From Callipepla californica brunnescens (lineage: Eukaryota; Chordata; Aves; Galliformes; Odontophoridae), in the NCBI GenBank assembly GCA_023055505.1, contig JALIRH010000108.1, positions 992,001 through 1,056,000 on the forward strand: DNA of 64,000 bases, in the 5' to 3' direction. The translations under genes were made by a program, and so were the position numbers. This document shows positions 11,892-21,245 of this stretch, in pieces; the first letter of the stretch is position 1; every line of letters begins with the position of its first letter. Under the pieces are notes generated by a model. The model searched no databases. It had not been told where the DNA came from and saw nothing but the letters and a program-made list of their open reading frames with translations.

Positions 11892-14800
11892 TCAGTCTTG
11901 CTCAGGGCCAGGCGGCTCAGTGATGCGGATGTGGACAAAGAGTGAAGAGGGTGGGATGCTGGTGCCATCCTTGGAGAGGAGGTGGATGTGGCGATAACCT
12001 GCAGAGGGGACAGTGAGGCTGTGGCTGACCACCCCACTCCCTAGCACCTGGCTGAGCCCCTCAGCATCTCCCTGCATAGCCATCGCTCACCAGGTTTGAT
12101 GTTGGCAAAGGCCAGGGTGAACTGTCCCACAAAATCATTCCTGGAGGTCTTGTCATAGTCCTCCACCACAAAGCGGATGAGGGCCAGCTCAGGCACACGG
12201 AGCTGGAACTGAAGCGTCTCATCCCAGTGGGGGTTAAACCCTGTTAAAGGAGAGCAGGCATTGGTGGGTAACAGGGCAGGGACAGGCACAGCAGGTCCCC
12301 ATACTGTGGGCTCACCGTTGTTCTCGATGTACTTGGTCTCCTGGTGTGCTTGGTCTGCAGGCACCCCGTGGATCTCCACGCGCACCAGGGGATCGATGAT
12401 GGCTCCATCTTTGCTGTTAGCCACTTTGGGCAGCTGCTGCCCGCTGATCACCTGTGCAGAAGGGACGTGCAGGATGGCTCTCCACCCAGCTGGAACAGGC
12501 AGAGCCCCAGCATGCTGACACAGCTCTCCAGCACCCCTCCTCAGCCCGTACCTGGATTGTCAAGGTGACGGGGCCGGGGCCCTGCCAGGTGCTGGGGTCA
12601 CTGGGGTTGAAGAGGGTCCCTTCATCCCTCATGAAGGGTGGTTTGAGCACGTAGCCACAGCGGCCATTCTGGCTGAACAGCCCGTCACACAGGTCCATCT
12701 CCAAGCCAGCTGTCTGGAAGTTCAGGGCCACTGGGGGGAAGGTGGCCAGGAAGAGGTTCAGGATGGCACAGGGCAACTTGGAGGCCCCATGCCCTGCTTT
12801 GGAGGCAAGAACCAGCCTGTCTCCACAGGCAGAGATGAGAGGGCACACAGGGGACAAGGCACTGATGTCAGGTGTCCCTGGGCCAGGGCAAGAGCTGCAG
12901 CCAGAGCTGGCACCAGCTGGCACCAAGGCGGGTGTTGGTGGTGCCACTTCACATGGGACCCAGGGCATCTCCCCAGCCCAGAGCCCTGATTTACACAGCC
13001 CATACCAATCTGACACCCTGCGTTCCACATCTCCTGGGGGCTGTAATTGGAGGAGTCTGTCCGCATCCCGCTGGGGTAGATGCGTGTCAGCTGCCAGGCG
13101 TTGTGCCGGACAAACTCATTCCCTAAGGTCAGAGTGTGAGGTCATCCCTTGGTCTGCACAGGCACCTGTGTTGCCTGCCCACCCATCCATCCCTCCATCA
13201 CTCCCTCTATCCATCCATCTGTCCATCCATCTGTCCATCCATCCCTCTACCCATCCCTCCACCCACCCACCCATCCCTCCACCCAGCCATTCTCCCCCCT
13301 CTCCCCTCCAAGTAGCCCAGGCCTCCTGCCTCACTTTCTAACCCAACAAAACCCAATTTCCCTGCCAGCCCCAAGCACCCCAGTTTTGGCCCTCTTTCTC
13401 CAAACAGGAAGAAAACCCACTGTCTGGAGGCTCTCGCCCTATACCCAGAAGACCCCTGCCCTCCATCCTAGCCCATTCCCCACACACCACTGCCCCCTCC
13501 ACCTCACCTGCATCCCGTATGAGCTTTCTGGCCTTTGCCTCAGAGAGGGAGGAGATTTCAGAGGGCCGAGAGTGGCTGCGGGCCTCCCGGAAACCCCGGA
13601 AGGACACGTTCTTGCAGTAGACAACGCAGTCAGACAACGCCTGTGCCAGGCTCTCCCTGTCCTTCTGCAAGGCAGAGCTGTGTCAGCACCACCAGCCCCA
13701 CAGGATGGAGCAGGCAGGGGAACCCACAGGGTGCAGACAGGGCATGGTCAGGTTAGACAAAGGTCTCCCAGTCAGATCCCAGCCCAGGCTACTTACCTTC
13801 ATCCTCCGCCTCTCCTCCTCCGCCTCTGGCCCATTGTCATCATCAGACACATCAGGTGCCTCATCCCCTGGCCCATCCAGTGTGTCCTCCAGCCGGCCGA
13901 TCTTCTTCCCCTTCAGCAGAATCTTGTGCCTCAGCTCCTGCAGGGTTGGGGATAGAGAAGTGGGGACCCTGAGGTGCTGGACTCCTCTCTCCTCCTCAGG
14001 ACACTGCAGTGTCTCTGCTGCCAGAAGGAGGATGGTGGGGGGCAGCAGAACCACCTTCTCACCGTGCTCTGCCCCTACCTCTGGGGATGGGAGCTGGGTG
14101 GGGACGCGCCCATCGGTGGTGGCAGTGAGGAGCTGCTCTCCCAGAATGTCCTTCAGCTGCTGGGCCAGCACCTCCTGCTGCTCCATGCTGCAGTGGTTCT
14201 CCAGGGACAGGATCACTGGGAAGTCGGAAGCCTGGGGAGCAATAGGTGAGTGCTTCTGTCCCTCCTGGTGCTGGGTGAGCAGAGGTGTGGGGGGAGAGGG
14301 CAACAGCAGCCACCTCTGAGGGGCTGTGAGGGGCTGCATGGCTACAGCTCAGTTTTGGTGAGGTGGGTACAGCTGCCAGCTCTCACGTGCATCCTCAGTA
14401 GCAGAAAGGAACCCACCATGCCCCTGAATTCCTGAGACCTTCACTCACCCCTCTCCACCCACCTCAGTGCCCCCAAAACCCCCCTGCACCCCCTCTCACC
14501 CCTGCACCCCATCAGCTCCCAGATCCCATATAGCACAGCACAGGGCCGCAGGTCAGCCCCCCACAGTGCTGTCCCCAGGGCATGCACATAGCCACCATCC
14601 TCACCAATGCTGCCCCACACCAAAACCACACTTCCCAACTGCACTGAGCATCACCCAGTGCCCTACCTGGAAGGCGTACTTCCCCAGGGTGCTCACCACC
14701 TCCCTGAAGGGGATCTTGGAGGTGAAGGTGTGGCCGTGGTACACTATAGGCTCCCCGTTCGGCCCGTCCCAGCAATCCACCTCCAGGCAGCGGCAGCCCC

Positions 14801-17194
14801 GTTTCAGAGCCCTATGGGGGGGCAGTCACCCCGGTACCCCAGCCAAGGCACCAGCCCCCTGCCCTCCCTCTGGCTGTGGTGTGTGTCACCCCTGCAGGAT
14901 CAGGGGACATGTGCCAGGGTAAGGACACTCATCTAGGGATGGATGGATGGATGGATGGATGGATGGATGGATGGATGGATGGATGGATGGATGGATGGAT
15001 TCAAAGAAGGAAAAACTGGGCTCAGCATCTCCAAGGGGGACCCTCCTCCTGGCATGGCCATGGCACTGGTGGGCAGGTGAGAGGGAGCAGCCCATTACCT
15101 GATGTAGCCTTCAATGCTGCTCTGACCCCGGATCTGGTCCTCTATCAGGTAGGTGTTGTGAGAGGAGGAGATGAAGTAGTGGCAGAGTGGCTGGCTCATG
15201 TCCTGCCACAGAGCTCGGTGCTGAGGATTGAAGATGGAGCCCTCCGGGGAGCAGAGGTACATGAGGAACCCGTCAGCACTCAGCACGTGGCGAGCCCTGG
15301 CTGTGGGCAGACCAGGAGACTCAAACAAAGCCAGGGAAAAGGGGAACAGGATAGAAGCAAATGAGACTGCTGGTGGCTCCTGGCATCCTGGACTAGGTTG
15401 GAGCATTAGGAACCATGGAAGTGGCCCCGAGGAGGTGGGCCCCGAAGCCAAAGCTTGTCACCCCATGACTGGCCAACCTCTTTCAGAAGAAAGGACCAAA
15501 TAAAGGGAAAACTGCATCCAGATCACACCGGGGCAATGGTGAGCCCTTCATCCTTGCCCAATCCCCTCCCCAGTACAGAGCACAGCTATTTTCCAGACTC
15601 TCACCTGTCTCCGAGGGCTCGTACTTGTCAATGAGCTCCATAGCGAGCTCCTCCGTGCCCTCCTCCTCCAGCTGCTCCTGACGCAGGAAATCCACCAGCT
15701 CCAGCAGTGTCAGCTTCTTCCCATCCTCAGAGAACTCCTGGAAGAGGCTCTGCACCTCCTCACGCTCCGTGAGGGCTTTGTAGAAGAGCACAAACTCTTC
15801 CCCTTCCAGCGTCCCTGACTCTGACTTGTCAGCAGCCTGCAAGGGAGCTCACTCAGAAACAGCAGCATGGGGTGCCCAGCCCATGATGCATCACCACTGC
15901 CAGTGGAGGGCACAAGGAAGGGAAGAAGGAAGGGAAACACTGTGAAGCCAGCACCAGCCCATCCAGCCCGCAGGTGTGGTGCTTACCTGGAAGAGTCGCA
16001 GGGCATGGTCCTCGTTCATGTCCACATTCATCATCTTGAGGAGACGCTGCACCTCCTTGAAGTTCATGCGCCCATCCTTATTCTTGTCAGCTTTCTGGAA
16101 CCAGTCACGAATCCATGTGCGAGAAACCAGGACACACGTTAAGGGAAAGGGCCTTGGCAAAGGGAGCTGGAGTGGGGGTGCATCAGATCTTTTCCTTTTG
16201 CTGTGGACTTTCCTCCCCTGATGCAGATGGTGAGGCCCACAAGAGTACATGCTGGGACATGGCTGGAGACGCAGGGCTTGGGGTGGCAGGGAGTGGGGAA
16301 GGACAGAATGTGAAGAGCGGTGCAGTGCCCATGGGAAGGATATTGGTCTATCCTCTCCCTCTGGTCCATGCTGGTGGCCACCTCAATGAGCTGGCGCAGG
16401 CCCTGGATCCAGCACTGTGCCTCTTCCTCTGTGCCAGCAATGAGGTCCAGATTGCCCCGGCGCCCGTAGAAAACAATGGTGAAGCAGCGCTCCGGGGGGA
16501 ACTCCTCAGCCAGGCTCTGCAACACCTCCGACTGGTGCCCTTCCCGCACTGTCTCCACATCGCTGATGGAGACTGGGGCAGAGGGAGGGGAGGCCTGTCT
16601 GTGGGGGACAAGGACCGCAGGGCAGGGGGCACTGCCCACAGGCATCTGTCCTTCCATTCATCTCTTCTTCTGCTTATCCATCCATCCATCCATCCACCCA
16701 CTCACCCACTAAACTACCCACCCACCTATTCATCCAGAGAGATATGGATGAGAAGAGCCTAGACACAAACAGCCTCTCTTGAACCCCAGTACTCTCTGCA
16801 AGCATAGTTTTAGGAATCTTCATATTTTCAACCTGCAGTTCAATCTGAATCCTACTAACGACCCGCACCACAGCTGCTACTCACAGGCAGACTCAATTTT
16901 GCCCGTCCTCTTGGACTGGTACCAGATGGTCATGCAGTCATCCTGAAGTTTGAAGTACCTCTGCTTCTTCCAGCTCTTGGATTTGACTTTACGCATCAGT
17001 GTCCCTTGCTGCATCTTCTCCAGTGTTTCCGTGAGCTGGATGCCTGGGGGCACAGCAGGCTGTATCGCTGGGAAAACCTTACTCCCTCCAGCCTCTGGGA
17101 CCCAGGATGGAGGAGGAATGGGCTCCACGCATCTCCCTGCCCCACGCACCCCTCTGCCGGGACACTCACGGGCGTTGCACAGCAGCGATGCCAT
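11892..17194 (-). CDS. PLCD4: PLCD4, phosphoinositide phospholipase C delta-4
   Basis: This enzyme hydrolyses PtdIns(4,5)P2 to IP3 and diacylglycerol. Fifteen coding exons on the minus strand: 17170-17194, 16885-17043, 16344-16572, 15987-16116, 15605-15836, 15099-15300, 14667-14811, 14079-14231, 13797-13937, 13508-13664, 13006-13122, 12552-12730, 12316-12451, 12091-12240 and 11892-11998. They total 2262 nt, or 753 aa; human is 762 aa. Domains in order: N-terminal PH ([12 protein letters not shown]), EF hands ([12 protein letters not shown] and [12 protein letters not shown]), X box with catalytic histidines near residues 306 (SSSHNTYL) and 351 (VYHGHTFTS), an acidic linker, Y box ([15 protein letters not shown]) and C2 ([10 protein letters not shown]). 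Calcium ligands Glu336 and Asp338 are present, but the following residue is Cys339 rather than the usual Val. The third intron is AT-AC. An acceptor at 17222-17223 implies an upstream non-coding exon. Confidence 0.96.
13181..13295. repeat. Imperfect (CCAT)n/(CCCA)n tract in a PLCD4 intron
   Basis: Degenerate ATCC/CATC tetranucleotides on the plus strand, interrupted by CTGT and CCTC units and merging into CCCA repeats. The tract lies in the intron between exons 13006-13122 and 13508-13664. Confidence 0.85.
14937..15000. repeat. Perfect (GGAT)16 microsatellite in a PLCD4 intron
   Basis: Sixteen uninterrupted GGAT units on the plus strand lie in the intron between exons 14667-14811 and 15099-15300, about 100 nt from the upstream exon. 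The perfect array suggests recent expansion and likely length polymorphism. Confidence 0.97.
16117..16343 (-). other. PLCD4: U12-type AT-AC intron of PLCD4
   Basis: Reading the minus strand, exon 16344-16572 ends GACCA and the intron starts ATATCCTT (16343 down to 16336), the consensus U12 5' splice site. The intron ends CGCAC before exon 15987-16116 (ATGGATTCG). A branch site TTCCCTTAAC lies at 16147-16138, about 22 nt before the 3' end. Joining CA|A TGG restores Asp-Gln-Trp and the conserved DWFQ helix in frame. No GT-AG alternative gives this junction. Minor-spliceosome introns are known in phospholipase C genes. Confidence 0.93.
16674..16736. repeat. (CCAT)n/(CCCA)n tract in a PLCD4 intron
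   Basis: About five ATCC units followed by CCCA/CTCA-type units on the plus strand, between the second and third coding exons. Confidence 0.85.
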
Positions 17195-17221
17195 GGCTCT
17201 GCCTCCTCTGTGCTGCCGCTG

Positions 17222-18530
17222 CTGGGGAGGGAAGAGAGGGCTTGGGAGCAGGGCCACACGCTGCTGGGGTGTCTGTCCCCAGCACCTGTGGGTGGTGTAT
17301 GCGTGTGCCCTAGTGTGAGCACACCTGCCTGTGCCTCCTGCTGGCTCACCCTCTCGTTAAGTGTCAAGTTCATCCCGTTGTTCTTATGAAATATTAATTG
17401 TGTTACCGGGAAGCCAGAGCTTGAAAGGTGTGGGGGGGGAAATAGAAAAACTTGCAAGAGCAGCCTCGGAGCTGGGAGGGGACCTGAGCTCTCCCACACC
17501 CTGGGAGCTGGCAAAACTAGGAGCCTGGGGAGAGCCCCAGTGCTGTGGGGACAACCTTGCACCACGTCTGGAGGTAGCAGTGAGGAGCTCAGCTCAGTGA
17601 CCTGCACTACCCCAGCACTGCAGGGCCCCAGGGATGGGAGCAGAGCACCAGCACTGCCAGAGCGAGTAGGAACACGCGGGACTATAAATGCAACCGGACT
17701 GACAATAAGTCCTTGATGAGGCTGTTAAGACTTTAATTAGACCAGAGATAAATTGCTGGATGCGCTCATCGCCCGGATGCTTGAGCAGCCTTCAAGGACC
17801 AGATACTGCAGCTGGCGGGCAGGGATGTGGGTGCAGGGGGAACCCCATCGTGGGCTGGGGTCCCACTCAGGGTGAGGGGCACAGGGTGCTGGCTGTACCC
17901 CAGGCCCCTGACTCAGCACAGCACCAGCACTGTGGGGCTGGGAATAGCGGGTGCCGTCAGCCAGCAGGCAGCTGCCAAGCCCAGCTGCCAGACCCTTGTG
18001 AGTACAGGGCCTGGATGGGGCCAGGCGAGTTTTTGGGAAGCTAGAGTGGAGGAAGAGACGTCAAGGCTGAGGAGATACCAGGACAGGAACCTGCTTGGTG
18101 CCACCAATGGGGCTGAGCTCAGCACTCGGTCCCACAGGTAACGGTGGCCGTGCGCAAGGGGCTGCTCACTGGCTCCTGGGCCAGTGGCAGAGCTGAGGTT
18201 TTGGAACTAAATAAATACCCCAGAGCGTCAGCCCCTACTCTGTGCCAGGGAGATCCATGGTCCAAAGGCGTGCAGCTCATCTCCCTGCAGGGCAGCGGAG
18301 CTGCCCCACACACAGCACAGCCGACCCTTCCCACCGCAGGGTGCAGACCCCATCAGTGCAGAGCAGGACCGTGGCTGCCCATCTTCCCCAGCACACCCTG
18401 TGCCCACGAGGACCCCTGGCCATGCAGAGCTCGGCTCTGAGCCTTGCTCCTCTATCGAGGAGAGAGGGACGGGAGCCAGGGGCTGAAGCCAGAGCTGTCC
18501 GACTGGAAACCTGACCCGAGTGCTTCCCGC
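17222..18530 (-). other. Inferred PLCD4 first intron, otherwise featureless
   Basis: The strong acceptor CTTCCCTCCCCAG (minus strand, ending 17222) shows that the PLCD4 start exon is preceded by an intron. The interval up to the GC-rich island has no conserved-looking ORF, repeat or RNA gene. Its many short frames are chance reading in GC-rich DNA. Confidence 0.5.
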
Positions 18531-19110
18531 AGGGCTGCTGCCTCCTGCCAGGGCCGCTTCTCCCTTCCCGGCCAGCGACGCGGGGCTGCGGGCGGCCGCG
18601 CTCCAGTGCCCGGCGGTGACAGTCCCCACGCACGGTGGGGGGACAGCGGTGTGAGCACCCCAGCCGTCACCACGCACAATGAAATACCACCTCAAGAAAC
18701 GGGGACAGCACAGCACCGGGGGTGCACCGCTCGGGACTGCGGTGGGGAGGGGGGGGTGCGCCTAACCCCCAGCAGAGGAACACGCCGGCACTCGTCCCCC
18801 CCAGCCCGCAGCTCCCCCGCCCCGCAGCCCCTATTACCCCCCCGCTCCGAGGACGGCCCAGCCCCGTACCAGCTCTCCGGTGCCGCTCCGCGCCGTACCG
18901 CCGCTGCTCCTCCGACTGCGGCCGCACGGGGCCGGGGCTGCCCGGGCTGCCCGCCCCTTGGCAGCGGCGGAGCGGCGAGCCCGCCCCCACGGCCCCCGCA
19001 CGCCCCTCGCCCCTCACGGCCCCGGCCCCGCGGCCGCGCTCCGTCAAGGTCGGCCCGGATTAAGGTCACGCCGCCGCGATCGCCGCTCCATGGGGCGGGA
19101 AGGCTGAGGA
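18530..19110 (-). promoter_or_regulatory. GC-rich island, candidate PLCD4 promoter and first exon
   Basis: This stretch is very rich in CG dinucleotides (for example around 18840-19080), unlike its flanks. It lies upstream of PLCD4 on the minus strand and downstream of CNOT9. A plausible minus-strand donor GAGAGCTG|GTACGG near 18875 could end the non-coding PLCD4 first exon. Two extended nuclear-receptor half sites occur at 19044-19052 and 19060-19068. The transcription start is not identifiable by eye. Confidence 0.5.
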
Positions 19111-19810
19111 GCCCTGGACGGGGGTCCAGCTCCAGCCCTGCCCGTCGCTTCCCACCCTCGGCCCGGGTCAGGGGCACGGGGACCCCCAGCGCACCTTGAC
19201 CTTCACTCTAAGGCTCCCCAAGCCCTTGGATCGGCCCCAAAGTAGCAGCAAAACGGGCAGGGCACGGGACCCTGCGGTCCCAGCATTACCCTCCCTTGCA
19301 GGGTGGGCAGATTTTATAGGCTGCAGCGCTGGGAGCGAACCTCGTGGCAACGCCGGGCTGCATGGGAAGAACAGAGCGCAGCCTAAAGCCGCCGCTCATG
19401 GGTGCAGCAGGGCCAGTACAGCCCTGCCCCGGCCACGCAGGGACACTGCTCTCAGCCTGGCCTGGGCCGCCAGCCCCACGCATCCCCTCCCCTGCCACAG
19501 CCCAGCAGCAGCAGGGGCTCTAACACAAGAGTGACAGCGTGTGCCAGGGAGCAGCTGCGAGCACACACTCCGGAGCGGGACCAAGCAGCAGCCCACGCCC
19601 CAGCTTCAGCATCCCAACCACGTTACCTTCTTAAGGAGATGGGGAGACTTCCAGCAGCTCGGTGACAGCCAGCTGCTTCTCGCAGAAGGCCACGAGCACC
19701 CAGAGAAGGACAGAGAGGAGCTGGCACAGCTCTCCTTTCTCTCGCCCACAGCAACCCCCCCTCACCCCATTGCCCTCCCCCAAAGACCAGGCCGGGAGCG
19801 ATCTGTGCTG
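19110..19810. other. Intergenic DNA between the PLCD4 promoter and the CNOT9 3' end
   Basis: No exon, repeat or RNA gene is supported. The only notable motif is an overlapping pair of AGGTCA-like half sites on the minus strand at 19193-19205. Confidence 0.5.
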
Positions 19811-21245
19811 ACTGGGGTTTTATTATTTATTAACCAGAACTTACAAAAACAGAAGCGTTTTCACACCCCGCCAAGGTCGGGGTTAGGAGAAGGAAAAAAA
19901 GGCGGCAATGGTTATAAAACAGGACCCAAGGGCAAGGAAGAGGCCGGGCTCTGCCCTCATTATGCAAAGGCTGCAACGGGAAGAGGGAGGGGAAACCAGA
20001 TGGGATTTAAGACACTGTTGGCACAACACTGTGGGTAATCAGCAAAATGGGCTGGCAGAGGGGGATGAGAGGCTGCTCAGCTGCAGCCAAGTGCCAGCAA
20101 AGCTGGCTGCTGCAACACAGCCCCAGAGCCCACCCTGCCAGGGCCACACCACCCCTCCATGCAGGGAAGGCAGGTAAGTGGCTGCCGGTCCAGACAGTTT
20201 AATTGCAGTGGGGCTGAGGCAGACACCAAGGCAGGCTTGAAAGCTGAAATGGACGCAGTCAGACGGCAGAGCCGTGCTGGGAGGCGTGTGATCAGGACTG
20301 AGGTGCCTGGCAGGCAGGAGGGGACACGGGAGCTGGTGTACCTGGAGCCTGCAGGACGCAGCTCCCTGCTGTCCCGCAGTAGGGGACTGGCAGTGGTGGC
20401 CTGCTGATCACCGGGCAAGCCAGGCAGCAGCTCTGCTGGGCAAGAGCTCTGCTAGATCAGCGCCCAGCATGCACCAGCCCTCAGCTGCTGGTCAGTGCTG
20501 CGTCAATAGCCACAGGAGAACTGCACTATTTACAGCACAGGAACCACAGGCTTGCCATTTTCTCCTCTTCCCAGAGCCCTTGGAACCAAGCTGACGACAC
20601 ACAGTTCATCACATGTAATCTACCCCTGCTCATGAGGCAAGCACTACAGCGCTCAGCTCCACACACTGCCTTCGTGCCAAAGGAAAGGAAAAGGAGAAGC
20701 TGCTGTGCTAGCCGGGTGGATGAACAGCAAGGATGTGCCTGCAGGGAAGAAAGCTGTCCCCAGGCTACCTGCAGCTGAGCAGCAGTCTGTACAGGGGATA
20801 AAACAACTGCATCAGCTTTTACTCAGCTCACTCATCTAAGCAGACGTGTAAACAAGAAGTGACAAGGAACTGGAGGGTTGTGGCACACACCCATTGTCAC
20901 ACGCTATTTGCATGAAGTCTGAGCTAGCTGTGTGAGCGGACGTCCACGCTATCCCTGCCTGCTGATGCGGGGACAGATGCCAGCCAAGCCTCCTGGAGGG
21001 ATGGGGATCTTTACAGATTATTTTTATTGATTTCTTTTTTAAGCTGCAGTATCAGCATCTGCTGGTGTCGTGATCCCCAGAGGCATCCTGCATTGCTAGA
21101 GCAGCCTTTGGCTGGGTGGAGCAGTCCGACAAGCTGGCAGACAAAGTCAGCTGGCATGCCCAGTTTGTTACAGAAGAGGTTATCTGTTCCTAGTTCTTTG
21201 TAAACCTGAGCTGTTTCTTCCCCGATCTCCCACCTCCCCCAGCAG
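19810..21245 (-). other. CNOT9: CNOT9 3' UTR with alternative poly(A) signals
   Basis: Downstream of the CNOT9 stop, minus-strand AATAAA signals occur proximally at 21023-21028 and distally as a pair at 19819-19824 and 19826-19831. These predict 3' UTRs of about 240 nt and about 1.4 kb. No open frame in the region resembles a protein. Which site is used is unknown from sequence alone. Confidence 0.6.

Noticed and set aside
13149..13955. A 268-codon plus-strand frame over PLCD4
   Set aside because: It is antisense to several verified PLCD4 exons and its start lies in the CCAT repeat. No recognisable domain is present; it is a shadow frame.
17680..17696. A TATA-like CTATAAATGC upstream of PLCD4
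   Set aside because: It lies in the inferred first intron, has no associated start or exon, and PLCD4 more likely starts in the GC-rich island near 18900.
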